From Aquimarina sp. RZ0 (GTDB lineage: Bacteria; Bacteroidota; Bacteroidia; Flavobacteriales; Flavobacteriaceae), in assembly GCF_008370685.1 (NCBI RefSeq), contig NZ_VTZU01000014.1, positions 40,240 to 104,239 of the forward strand: DNA of 64,000 bases, given 5' to 3'. A model generated the notes under the pieces. The model saw nothing but the letters and a program-made list of their open reading frames with translations. It made no database searches and had not been told where the DNA came from. The first letter of the stretch is position 1. Each line of letters starts with the position of its first letter. This document shows, in pieces, positions 18,797 through 28,698 of this stretch. Made by a program: the position numbers and the translations under genes.

Positions 18797-19963
18797 ATGA
18801 AAAAGATACTTACCATATTATCCGTATCCCTTCTTATAATTTCTTGTGGGCAAGAAGGCGCAAAATCTATAGATAAGATCATTGAAAAGGGTGATCTACA
18901 AGCTATACGCTCTAAAAGAAGTGAAATTGTAGCAGAACAACAAACAATTGCAGACAAGTTAAAACAGTTGGATAAAGCAATTGCATCCTTAGACAGCGTT
19001 AAAAAACTTCCATTAGTAACTACCATTTTAGCAAAAGATTCATTATTTAATCATTACTTAGAGCTACAAGGAAGTGTAGAAACAAAAAAGAATATTGTAT
19101 TGTATCCTGAAACAAGCGGGACATTGTTCAAAGTGTATGTTAAAGAAGGTCAAAAAGTATCTAAAGGTCAGGTACTCGCCAGAATTGATGATGGTGGTCT
19201 GGGGCAACAGGTTGCCCAGATGGAAGTTCAGGCTGCATTGGCCAAAACTACTTTTGAAAGACAGCAAAAACTTTGGAATCAAAAAATAGGCTCTGAAATC
19301 CAGTATCTACAGGCAAAAGCCGGCTATGAATCTCAGGAAAATGCAGTAAATCAAATGAAACGACAATTAGCCAAAGCTACTGTTACTGCTCCTTTTTCGG
19401 GAATTGTTGATGATATTATTGCAGAACAAGGTAGTGTCGTATCACCGGGACAAACACAATTAATTCGCATTATTAATCTGGATGATATGTATATAGAAGT
19501 AGAAGTCCCGGAAAGTTATATTTCTAATATAATAAAAGGCAAAGAAGCAAAAGTACATTTCCCTGTACTAGGAACTACTATCGATACTAAAATTCGACAG
19601 GTTGGAAACTATATAAATCCAAATAATCGTTCTTTTACAGTAGAAGTAGCAGTCCCTAATAAAGATGGTCTTATCAAGCCTAACTTAACAGCAAAAGTAA
19701 AAATCAATGACTATACCAGTCAGAAAGCGATTTTGATTCCGCAAAGTATTATATCAGAAAACTCTGAAGGAGATCAATATACTTATGTCACCTCTGGTAA
19801 GGATGCAAAAAATATTGCTGAAGCTAAAAGAGTCATAATAAAAACAGGAAAAACACAAGGAGATTTTATTGAGATCCTTGAGGGAATCAAAAATGGTGAT
19901 GCATTGATTAGTGAAGGTGCCAGAAGTGTAAAAGATGGTCAAAAGGTAGAAATCATAAACTAA
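18797..19963 (+). CDS. RND efflux periplasmic adaptor (MFP) lipoprotein
   Basis: A 388-residue membrane-fusion protein with lipobox ISC-GQE (Cys at about 16). A charged coiled coil (residues 25-70) precedes the biotinyl-lipoyl-like half (SGTLFKVYVKEGQKVSKGQVLARID), the helical hairpin (about 125-180), the second lipoyl half (ATVTAPFSGIVDDIIAEQGSVVSPGQ) and beta-barrel/MPD domains. It bridges the TolC channel and the RND pump. The N-terminal coiled coil after the lipidated Cys is longer than in AcrA. It sits in the operon between the two other pump components. Confidence 0.93.
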   Translation: MKKILTILSVSLLIISCGQEGAKSIDKIIEKGDLQAIRSKRSEIVAEQQTIADKLKQLDKAIASLDSVKKLPLVTTILAKDSLFNHYLELQGSVETKKNIVLYPETSGTLFKVYVKEGQKVSKGQVLARIDDGGLGQQVAQMEVQAALAKTTFERQQKLWNQKIGSEIQYLQAKAGYESQENAVNQMKRQLAKATVTAPFSGIVDDIIAEQGSVVSPGQTQLIRIINLDDMYIEVEVPESYISNIIKGKEAKVHFPVLGTTIDTKIRQVGNYINPNNRSFTVEVAVPNKDGLIKPNLTAKVKINDYTSQKAILIPQSIISENSEGDQYTYVTSGKDAKNIAEAKRVIIKTGKTQGDFIEILEGIKNGDALISEGARSVKDGQKVEIIN

Positions 19964-19969
19964 AGTCTT

Positions 19970-22900
19970 ATGGAAGTCAATAATAAAAAAGTAGATAAAG
20001 AATTCGGATTATCTTCCTGGGCGATAAACAATCACACCACAATCTATGTCATGATTGGCATATTTTTGGTATTGGGTTTATCAGCATATTTCTCTATGCC
20101 TAGGGAAAATTTCCCCGAAATTAACGAAACCAAAATCTATATCAGTGTTCCTTACCCAGGTAATACAGCAGAAGATATAGAACGACTGATTATAGATCCA
20201 TTAGAAGATAAATTAAAAAACGTTAGTAATGTTGTCGAAATAGTCTCTACCTCTCAAGAAGATTATGGTATTATTACAGTAGAGTTTGATGAAGATCTTT
20301 CTGTAGCAGAAGCAAAACAAAAAGTAAAAGATGAAGTAGATTCTGAAAAATCCAATGAAGATTGGCCTACTTTTAATGGAGCCAAAGTAGAACCTAATGT
20401 ATTTGATCTTAGTATTTCTGAAGAAACTCCGATAATGAATATCAATATTACCGGAGATTATCCTGTAGAAAAACTAAAATTATTTGGTGAGCACCTCGAG
20501 GAAGAGATTGAAGATCTAAAAGAAATTAAAGGAGTAGATATACGAGGAGCTCAAGAAAAAGAAGTAGAGGTTGCAGTCGATATTTATAAAATGATGGCAG
20601 CAAAAGTAAGTTTTGATGATGTGATCAATACGATCAAAAATGGAAATGTCACAATGTCTGCCGGAAATATGATTAGTAGTGGACAACGAAGAACCATTAG
20701 AATTCTGGGAGAAATTGACAAACCATCAGAATTAGACAATTTTGTAGTAAAATCTGAAAACGGAGCCATATACCTGCGTGATATCGCCAAAATAACGTTT
20801 AAGGAAGAAGACAAAACTACCTATGCAAGAGAGTTTGGAGATAATGTAGTTATGCTAGAGGTTAAAAAACGTTCGGGAAAAAACATGGTAGAGGCTGCAG
20901 AAAAAATAAACCTGATTGTAGCAGATGCAGAAGAAAATGTATTCCCTACTGATCTCAAAATTAGTATTGCCAATGATCAATCTTCCAAAACTATTAATCA
21001 GGTAGACGATCTGGTAAATAATATCATCTTTGGGATTATATTAGTAGTGGGTGTTCTCATGTTCTTTTTAGGATTCAGAAATGCATTGTTTGTAGGGTTT
21101 GCAATTCCTATGTCTATGTTCATGTCGTTTATGATATTATCCCTGTTAGGCTATACGATGAATACAATGATTCTTTTTGCCCTGATTATGGGATTAGGAA
21201 TGCTTGTCGATAATGGAATTGTCGTTGTAGAAAATGTATATCGATTGATGGAAGAAGAAGGTATGTCTCGTATCGAAGCTGCTAAAAAAGGAATCGGAGA
21301 GATTGCTTTTCCTATTATTATCTCTACTGCAACTACGGTAGCTGCTTTTGTCCCGCTAGGAATGTGGCCGGGAGTTATGGGGCAGTTCATGATTTATTTC
21401 CCCATCACACTCTCTGTAGTATTAGGTTCTTCTTTATTTGTTGCTATTTTTATTAACTCTATGCTCGTTTCCAGGTTTATGGAAGTAGGAGAAAAAGTAT
21501 TGACAGTAAAACAACTTATCAGATTAAGTATTATTCTGGTAGGATTTGGGGTATTTATCTTAATTGTTGGAGGTCCTGTAAGCGGACTCGGTAGTTTGAT
21601 GATATTTACGGCGATTATGTTCTGGATCTACAAATATCTACTAAAAAAAGCTGCTAATCTTTTCCAGAGAAAAATTTTACTATGGCTGGAGAATACCTAC
21701 CAGCGGTTTTTAAAATTTGCCTTAAAAGGGTGGAGATCTGTAGTGTTTTCTCTAGGAACAGGGTTTTTACTAATATTAGTTTTTATGATGTTTGGGGCGT
21801 CTGTAGGCAGTCAGCGAACCAAAATTGAATTTTTCCCAGACAACAAACCCAATCAAATTATTGTCTATATTGAATATCCTCAAGGAACAGATATTGAAAA
21901 AACAAATAAAATTACCAAGGAAATCGAAAATCGCGTATATGCGGTCCTAAATGATGAAGAATACATAGAAGGTAAAGATTACAATTTCTTAGTAGAAGCC
22001 GCAGTTTCTCAGGTAGGTGAAGGGGCATTTAATCCACAGACAGATGGAGGTAGTAGTGCAGAAATGCCACATCGTGCCAAGATCGTTTCTGCTATGAGAG
22101 AATATAAATTCAGAAAAGGAAAAGATTCTGAAGAATTGCGACAAAAAGTACAGGATGCATTAAAAGGGATATATCCCGGTGTTGCTATTTCTGTAGAAAA
22201 AGATGCTGTAGGACCACCTGCCGGATACCCTATCAATATAGAAATAGAAGGTTCTGATTATAATGAATTGATTGCTATTGGAGAACAAATGCGTAATTTC
22301 ATTAATGAAAAGAACATTCCAGGTATTGAAGAATTAAAAATTGATGTTAACAAAGGAAAACCTGCTATGCAAGTCGTTGTGGATCGTGAAAAAGCCGGAG
22401 AACTTGGTGTTGCCGCTGGACAAGTAGGAAATCAGTTGCGTAGATCAATTTTTGGAGAAAAAGCCGGAGTTTATAAAAAAGCTGGAGAAGATTATGATAT
22501 CTATGTCCGTTTTGATGAAAATAACAGGTATAATACCAGTTCATTATTTAACCAGAACATCACCTTTAGAGATCAGGCAACAGGCAGATTAAAAGAAGTC
22601 CCGGTAGCAGCCGTAGCCTCAAAAAAGAATACCTCTTCTTTTAGCGCTATAAAACATAAAGACACCAAAAGAGTCGTTACTGTATACTCCGGTTTGCAAC
22701 CAGGGTATACCGATGCAGGAGCAATTGTATCTCAGATCCAAACAGAAATGGCTAGTTTTATTGAGTTGCCAAGAGGTATAAAAATTGATTATACTGGTCA
22801 GATCGAGGAACAGGGTAAACAAATGCAGTTTTTGATGGGAGCTTTCTTTGCCGGACTTGGATTAATCATGCTCATTCTTATATTTCAATTCGGTTCTATC

Positions 22901-23515
22901 TCTAAACCTACTATTATTATGATTGCTATATTCCTAAGTTTTATTGGAGTGTTTGGAGGTATATTAATTACGGGAGCACCATTTGTAATTATGATGACTA
23001 TGATGGGGATTATTTCATTAGCTGGAATTGTAGTAAATAATGGAGTGGTACTTCTGGATTATACACAGCTACTCATAGATCGTAAAAAAGTAGCCCTCAA
23101 TGTACCCGAAGACGCACTACTGGCACACGAGGATGTTATAGAACTTATCATAAAAGGAGGTAGAGCACGTTTAAGACCTGTAATCCTTACCGCGATTACT
23201 ACAGTACTAGGTTTGATTCCATTAGCGATCGGTTTTAATATTGATTTCTTTTCACTATTCTCTAATTTTGATCCTAAAATATATATAGGAGGAGATAATG
23301 TAATTTTCTGGGGGCCTTTGGCCTGGGCGGTTATTTATGGATTAATCATTGCCACTTTCCTTACACTAATTATTGTACCTTGTCTATTCTATATCGTACA
23401 TAGAATTAAGGCATGGTTTGGAAGAAAAAAAACTGTAAAAAATCAGATAGCATCGGATCTGGATACCAATACAGAAATTAATGATGATGAATTGGCTATT
23501 CCTTCAGCAACATAA
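19970..23515 (+). CDS. RND inner-membrane efflux pump (AcrB/HAE1-like)
   Basis: A 1181-residue proton-driven pump. TM1 (TIYVMIGIFLVLGLSAY) is followed by the first porter domain, TM2-6 (about 345-560), a second large periplasmic loop and TM8-12 (about 960-1150). The proton-relay motif of TM4 reads GMLVDNGIVVVENVYR, so the first Asp of the AcrB pair is kept and the second is Asn, as often seen in this phylum. It is longer than AcrB, with an extended loop around residues 515-600 and a hydrophilic tail. Drug, fatty-acid or other export is possible; the substrate cannot be told. A terminator follows 25 bp downstream. Confidence 0.94.
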   Translation: MEVNNKKVDKEFGLSSWAINNHTTIYVMIGIFLVLGLSAYFSMPRENFPEINETKIYISVPYPGNTAEDIERLIIDPLEDKLKNVSNVVEIVSTSQEDYGIITVEFDEDLSVAEAKQKVKDEVDSEKSNEDWPTFNGAKVEPNVFDLSISEETPIMNINITGDYPVEKLKLFGEHLEEEIEDLKEIKGVDIRGAQEKEVEVAVDIYKMMAAKVSFDDVINTIKNGNVTMSAGNMISSGQRRTIRILGEIDKPSELDNFVVKSENGAIYLRDIAKITFKEEDKTTYAREFGDNVVMLEVKKRSGKNMVEAAEKINLIVADAEENVFPTDLKISIANDQSSKTINQVDDLVNNIIFGIILVVGVLMFFLGFRNALFVGFAIPMSMFMSFMILSLLGYTMNTMILFALIMGLGMLVDNGIVVVENVYRLMEEEGMSRIEAAKKGIGEIAFPIIISTATTVAAFVPLGMWPGVMGQFMIYFPITLSVVLGSSLFVAIFINSMLVSRFMEVGEKVLTVKQLIRLSIILVGFGVFILIVGGPVSGLGSLMIFTAIMFWIYKYLLKKAANLFQRKILLWLENTYQRFLKFALKGWRSVVFSLGTGFLLILVFMMFGASVGSQRTKIEFFPDNKPNQIIVYIEYPQGTDIEKTNKITKEIENRVYAVLNDEEYIEGKDYNFLVEAAVSQVGEGAFNPQTDGGSSAEMPHRAKIVSAMREYKFRKGKDSEELRQKVQDALKGIYPGVAISVEKDAVGPPAGYPINIEIEGSDYNELIAIGEQMRNFINEKNIPGIEELKIDVNKGKPAMQVVVDREKAGELGVAAGQVGNQLRRSIFGEKAGVYKKAGEDYDIYVRFDENNRYNTSSLFNQNITFRDQATGRLKEVPVAAVASKKNTSSFSAIKHKDTKRVVTVYSGLQPGYTDAGAIVSQIQTEMASFIELPRGIKIDYTGQIEEQGKQMQFLMGAFFAGLGLIMLILIFQFGSISKPTIIMIAIFLSFIGVFGGILITGAPFVIMMTMMGIISLAGIVVNNGVVLLDYTQLLIDRKKVALNVPEDALLAHEDVIELIIKGGRARLRPVILTAITTVLGLIPLAIGFNIDFFSLFSNFDPKIYIGGDNVIFWGPLAWAVIYGLIIATFLTLIIVPCLFYIVHRIKAWFGRKKTVKNQIASDLDTNTEINDDELAIPSAT

Positions 23516-23540
23516 AATTTTTACTAACATACTGATAATT

Positions 23541-23576
23541 AAAAACCATCTGGCAGTATACTGTCAGATGGTTTTT
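23541..23576 (+). terminator. intrinsic terminator of the efflux operon
   Basis: AAAAACCATCTGGCAG (23541-23556) pairs with CTGTCAGATGGTTTTT (23561-23576), 16 bp with one G-T wobble, a 4-nt loop and a terminal T run. Confidence 0.88.
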
Positions 23577-23604
23577 GTCTATATACTACAAACTAAATTA
23601 TGCC

Positions 23605-23777
23605 AACCTGAGTTCAATTATTATGACAGATCATTCAAAACCTTCAATTCGAGTGCTTTGACGAAGGAAAAGTGTATCGAGAATAGGTTTTTGATCCCAA
23701 AATGCTTGTTTTCTATACAAAATTCTTATCAGAATTTTACTCAAACTGACGCATTTTGTATTAATCGAACTCAGGTT
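23605..23777. repeat. inverted-repeat-bounded intergenic element
   Basis: Outer arms AACCTGAGTTCAATTA (23605-23620) and TAATCGAACTCAGGTT (23762-23777) match at 15 of 16 positions in inverted orientation. The interior contains TTCGAGTGCTTTGACGAAGG followed by a GTATCGAGAA segment. Only one copy is in the window. Confidence 0.55.
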
Positions 23778-23857
23778 ACCAGTTCTTTTTGACTCTGTTT
23801 ACGGTGATTTTATCTAAAGCTGGTATTAATAGATTTTCAATTTCTGATTCTATGATA

Positions 23858-26800
23858 TTATTGTTTTATAATCTTAAAACGTTTGGAAGTATTTTCTCCA
23901 TCTATTTTAACAAAATAAAAACCTGGTGTCATAGCAGATGCATCCCATACATAATTATTCTTTGCCACAAGATCTACATGTTGATGCACTATTTTACCAG
24001 ATATATCAAATATAGAAAGTGTTACCTTTTTACCTAATGCCTGTGTTTCTAAATTAAAATTAAACTGAGCTGAAGACGGATTTGGCCAGGCAAGAGAACT
24101 AATTTCTGAATCCAAAATTGCTAACGTTTCATTCTCATCGGACTGAATATCAGTACCAATAACATTCCCAAAAATTCGAAACCTTTGATCTAAAGGACCT
24201 ATACCTCTATTACGAAATACAACAGAAGCAGCAGTCCAGTCTATAGCACCCATATTAAAAAAGTCTGCCTCATCCTTGAATTGGGTTTCTTCTCCGATAA
24301 CATTATTATGTGATTTCCAAAACCATTCTTTTTTGTTCTTTCCCGAAGTAATTGCTAAATTCACATAAACCGATATCCAGTAAGTACCGCTTTCTAAGGT
24401 CAGGGTCTCTGGTAGGGCAATATTTAGGTTTGAATCATCTAATTCTGATATGGGTACAATTTCTCCGCTATTATATATTTCTTCTCCTGGTACTCCCCCA
24501 TTGTTCTTATAAATTGCAATCGTCGCATTAGTAAAAGAAGGTCTTCCATTAGCTACTCCAAAAGCTAATACGCTCTCAATATTCCAAATATCCCCTTTTC
24601 TGGTATAGTAAAGTCATCTGCCGCTTGTGCCAATGCATTAGAATCTATAAAATTTTGAGAAGGTACTCTGCCTGGTCCAATAATTGTTTGTTCATAAATT
24701 GACGGCTCTAAAATGCTTACTGTAAACCCTTCTGATACCTGCTCTTCTCCAGAGGTAGCAATAAAACCGATAGAAGCAGTTCCACTAGCATCAGGAGTGT
24801 ATGCTAATTTTACCATAGTACCAGACAATGTAACTGTTACTAATTCGGGATTAGAATTTATCATTTCGATATCTATGGGCAATCCTTGTGATTGTATAAA
24901 CAACCCCGTAATATCAATTTCCTTAGTTTGCTGGGTATTTTTAAGTAGTTCAAAATCATCTAATAAAAATGCTGTACTTAATGTAGACTCAGGTAGTGAA
25001 CTTTTATCTATTGGAAAACGGACACTAAATACTCCGGCACCATGTGCTGCTACTGCGACAAGTCCATCTTTTCTAGTCACCACTTCATCTGTAACGGAGT
25101 TAGCGATAGCAAAATTTTCTTTTGTCCAAACCGTATTTTGCCCATTCAATCTAAATGTATAATAAAGTCCGGTACTGGTAGCAGCAAATATTCTTTTCGG
25201 GAAACCTCCTTTCCCTTTACTCCCGCCATGAAATGCAGTACTTCTTACAGAAGGTCCATTACCGGTTCCATCTGTACTTTCTTCTAGATTACCACTAATA
25301 TCTGTCCAGGTTTCCCCGCCGTTTTCTGTAATAAATACACTTGGAAGTCCATAATTAGAATAGGTGATAATTACACGATCTGCATCAGAAGGATCTACAT
25401 TAATGTCATTGATAAATCCTGTTGGCAATCCTTTTCCTGTAGTAACATCTACTGCCGGTTGATCATCCATATTTGCATTATCCATTCTAAAAACCACCCC
25501 AGAATCAGTCCCATAATACAATCGATTAGCTATAGGAAATTTAGAAGTCCCTAAAGGAGTTACTATAGATTCGTCCGGTGTCGAGGAGTTCTCTAATTTT
25601 TTCCAATTTACAGTTGCCCGACCAGTACCGGAAGTAAATACTGGTATCTCATCCAAATTCCTGTTTCTCCAGATATTATTTTTTACTGGCAGATACATTA
25701 TATTATCATTATTAGAATCTAAAATAAAAGGGTTAATAAAAGAAAAATCTAAAAGTGAAGGTTCTGCAGGTTTCACAAATGAAAAAGATTCAGAATTTCC
25801 GTCATCATCATAATTTTGCCTTATAATAGCTGCTCCTTGTGCAGACATATACTGCGTTCTACCATTGTCAGCAATCGCACTATAGGCTCCATCTCCTCCT
25901 AATTCATCTACCCAGAAAGCATTAGAATCTGACGAATTAGTAGACCAGGTATCATTATCCTGAAATCCTGCAATTAAATCATCCGTATTAGGTTCTGGAT
26001 CAAAAGGGCTGTGTTGTGATATACCCATTATTTAGTGATGCCCAACTCACAGGTTCTATACCATTTGTAGCTGTAATATCTTCTGTTTCAAAAACACCTC
26101 CATCATTTCCCGATAGTGCCTTATCAAGATTTGAAGGATAAAATACTAATGTATGCATATCAGGATGCTGATTAGTATAAAAATTAAAATTATTCAAAGG
26201 AGAAAATCCAGCTACCCAGCTTTCTTTTCCTGCTGGTGTTGTAAACCCTGTTGTAGATCTATATAAATTAGTACCTCCTATAAATACAATATTTGAGTCT
26301 GTAGGATGTACCTTTACTAACATATTATACCCTCTCTGTAGTTCCAGATTCCCCAGAAATAATTCTCCAAATGAAAATGGTAAATTAGCAGTCAGATCTA
26401 CCCAGGCTTCTTCTATTGATATAGCAGAAGCATCATATCTGTAGAGTGCAGCACCTTTTGAACTCTCATTAGTAAAAAAATATACTATATTTTCATTAGA
26501 AGGGTCAATCCCCATCAAGGCTCTACTATATTTTGATATAAAAGAAGGGGTAATATTCGTTCAGATATCTCCATCAGCAGAGGTAAAAAAACCTTTACTG
26601 GGTTCTCCATCTGTTGGAAAGGTAACATAAATCCTACCTGTAGAGGTGATACTAACTTCAACAAGCTTATCTTCTCCTCCCTGAAAATGAAGTACTTTGG
26701 CAAACGAGTTTCCTCCATACTTTGTTCTGAAAAGACCATTGTATGTTGCAACATATAAACTTCCATTAGTCGGATCGATAACCATAGAATTAACAAAGTC

Positions 26801-27723
26801 AAAATCCGAGTTAAATTCTATTACATTTGTGTTTTCTGTAGCGCTCAGCTGTTCCTAGGTACGACCACCATCTTGTGATTTATAGACTCCGTTGCCCTGA
26901 TAAATTGCACCTCCTGCAGAAGTACTACCCCAAAAAATTTCTCCAGAACCATAATACCAGATATGACTATTCCCTGGTCTTGGATCCTGAACAATAGCAG
27001 TCATACGATTTATAACTAAAAATTTCGCATATTCATCGTTTCTTTTTCCTTTCTACTTCGTTTAAAAAATAAACCGTAGCTATAGCTATGCTTGATTTTT
27101 TTGCCTTGCATAAAGAAAAAATAATTCAATGAATTTATACGAATTTTTTAATCACAAATCGTATCACACTTGGGCTCTGAAAAGATCTGGTTACTTCTCT
27201 CCAGTTGACTCCTCCATCCTCTGTTCGCCATAATCCTCCAGAAACTCCTCCTGCAAGTATTACATTTTCATTTACACGATCTATTGCCAGAGCTCTCGTT
27301 CTGCCTCCTATATTAAAGGGGGCTCTATTCCTCCAATAGTAATAATCTCCTGATTTTTTTTGATTTTGAAGCTCTGGAAAGTGATTTTTTTGAGTCAACT
27401 CCTACCGCAATCTTACTTGAAAATTGAAGCTCTTCATTTCTGATATTGTCAGGGATCTTTCCTGTAGTAGGGTTTTTTAATCTCCTATGCTCATACGCTG
27501 CTCTCATGATAGCATTATCCGTAAGATGTTGTAATTTTGATTTTGAATCTGTAACCCCGGTCTTACTATCAAACATTTGTTGTTTTTTATAGATCTGTTT
27601 TTTGCTGGTTGTAGCGTTTTGTGCTGGTGTTACAGGTGTTTGAGAGTTTACCGAAAAGCACATAGCAACCAAAACCAAAGTGCAAAGACTGACTCTGAGT
27701 TTGAATGATACTGAATTTTTCAT
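23858..27723 (-). pseudogene. decayed paralogue of the BNR/VPS10-like T9SS-A protein
   Basis: Conceptual translation follows the intact neighbour (28699-32409) from signal peptide (MKNSVSFKLRVSLCTLVLVAMCF) to T9SS type A tail (ISSLAWPNPSSAQFNFNLE to RFKIIKQ). It is broken by a frameshift in an A8 tract near 27350, a 160-bp MITE insertion at 27004-27163, an in-frame TAG near 26856 (Phe in the intact copy), a TGA near 26560 (Trp in the intact copy), a frameshift with small deletion near 26025, and a frameshift near 24590 (CCCCTTTT). No long product is possible. Sequence similarity to the intact copy remains high along the whole length, so the duplication and decay are fairly recent. Confidence 0.93.
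27004..27163. mobile_element. 160-bp MITE-like element, copy 1 (in pseudogene)
   Basis: Starts TACGATTTATAACTAAAAAT and ends ATCACAAATCGTA. The ends form imperfect terminal inverted repeats of about 28 bp. It is flanked on both sides by TCA (27001-27003 and 27164-27166), a 3-bp target-site duplication. Excising element plus one TCA restores the Ser-Val-Thr-Ala reading of the interrupted gene. It differs from copy 2 (53760-53919) at 3 of 160 positions. No coding capacity. Confidence 0.92.
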
Positions 27724-28070
27724 AATATGATTGTTTTGAAAATTTTTTAGAACTTATCCCAAAAAATATGTTTAGGTTTTATATAGTAAATATTTTCAGG
27801 AATACTACAAGTTCAATGTATAGTGCCTTTTCTATTAAATTTTAGAGTTATTTTCAACTCATATTTTACGAGTTACAACCAAAATTTCTCAAAAAAAATT
27901 CTACGGTGTGAGGAAAGAAAATGATACCGTTATGGCTAATTGAGAGATGTGCTTAAATATCTATAACAATTTGACATTCATTAAAAAAAATAGCAGGATA
28001 GAAAAAATGTGTAATCTAAGTTTATTAAATATAATTATATAGCACACTGTACTCATCAAATTAATAGTAG
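27724..28070. other. leader of the BNR pseudogene
   Basis: 347 AT-rich bp without an ORF. The minus strand has TATTTTTTGGGAT about 45 nt before the old ATG, resembling the TATTTTTGGGATT at the same place before the intact paralogue. The former promoter is therefore probably still recognisable. Confidence 0.5.
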
Positions 28071-28556
28071 CTAATTTACAGGAGTAAACGTTAGCATTTC
28101 ATAAATAGTCTGAGCCATATCCTGGCATAGACCTTCTTTAATGAGAAAAGAACCTTTGATTCCTTTTTCCATATTAATTTTTGAATTCTCAATATCCAGT
28201 GCAAACGCCGTATTTAGTACTAATATTATGGTTTGTCCTGTATTGATCATATTGACAATACCTGAACCTGAACCTTCTGTTTTTTCGACTTTAATTATCG
28301 CTGTAGAACGTGATATATTGCATACATTTTGAGACTTTACAACGTCTACTACCTTTCCTATGAACCGAATTGTATTAGGATCCTCCCCTATAGGCGTATG
28401 ACTATCCAAACCTGTAAATTTAGGTTTCTCTACCTTTGGTTTTTCATTCTTTTTCTCCATATTTTCTTGTGCCACTAATGTTGGTTTACAGGAAACAAAA
28501 AGAAATACTAATAAAAAACAATATATATATGATACATAATATTTTATAGAATACAT
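28071..28556 (-). CDS. small lipoprotein of unknown function
   Basis: A 161-residue protein with a hydrophobic signal (IYCFLLVFLFVSC) and lipobox VSC-KPT, then a Lys/Glu/Pro-rich linker (about residues 30-50). A compact beta-rich domain follows (FIGKVVDVVKSQNVCNISRSTAIIKVEKTEGSG and on), with two Cys that could form a disulfide, Cys in QNVCN and GLCQD. It resembles an OB-like fold by pattern only. It sits between the pseudogene and the intact BNR paralogue, same strand. Function unknown. Confidence 0.7.
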   Translation of the reverse strand: MYSIKYYVSYIYCFLLVFLFVSCKPTLVAQENMEKKNEKPKVEKPKFTGLDSHTPIGEDPNTIRFIGKVVDVVKSQNVCNISRSTAIIKVEKTEGSGSGIVNMINTGQTIILVLNTAFALDIENSKINMEKGIKGSFLIKEGLCQDMAQTIYEMLTFTPVN

Positions 28557-28631
28557 ATAACTTAATTTTAAGAAATTCTGGTAACATCAATTCTTACTTG
28601 AGACCGTAAATATGAATCATACTAAAATAAA

Positions 28632-28673
28632 TAAGGTGATCTAAATTTAAAAAAACTTATTTAGACCACCTTA
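28632..28673 (-). terminator. terminator of the intact BNR/VPS10-like gene
   Basis: Arms TAAGGTGATCTAAAT (28632-28646) and ATTTAGACCACCTTA (28659-28673). The one mismatch on the plus strand becomes a G-U pair in the minus-strand transcript, and T-rich sequence follows in that direction. Confidence 0.7.
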
Positions 28674-28698
28674 TAGGTTATTTTTTTAATTTACTCCT

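Larger units (their letters stand above)
23516..23857. other. intergenic region with terminator and inverted-repeat element
   Basis: 342 bp between convergent units: the RND terminator, then a roughly 170-bp inverted-repeat element (both annotated), then the tail of the BNR pseudogene. Confidence 0.6.

Noticed and set aside
24713..25162. 149-codon plus-strand frame inside the BNR pseudogene
   Set aside because: The minus strand reads clearly as the conserved BNR protein over the same bases; the plus frame has no recognisable domain or start context.
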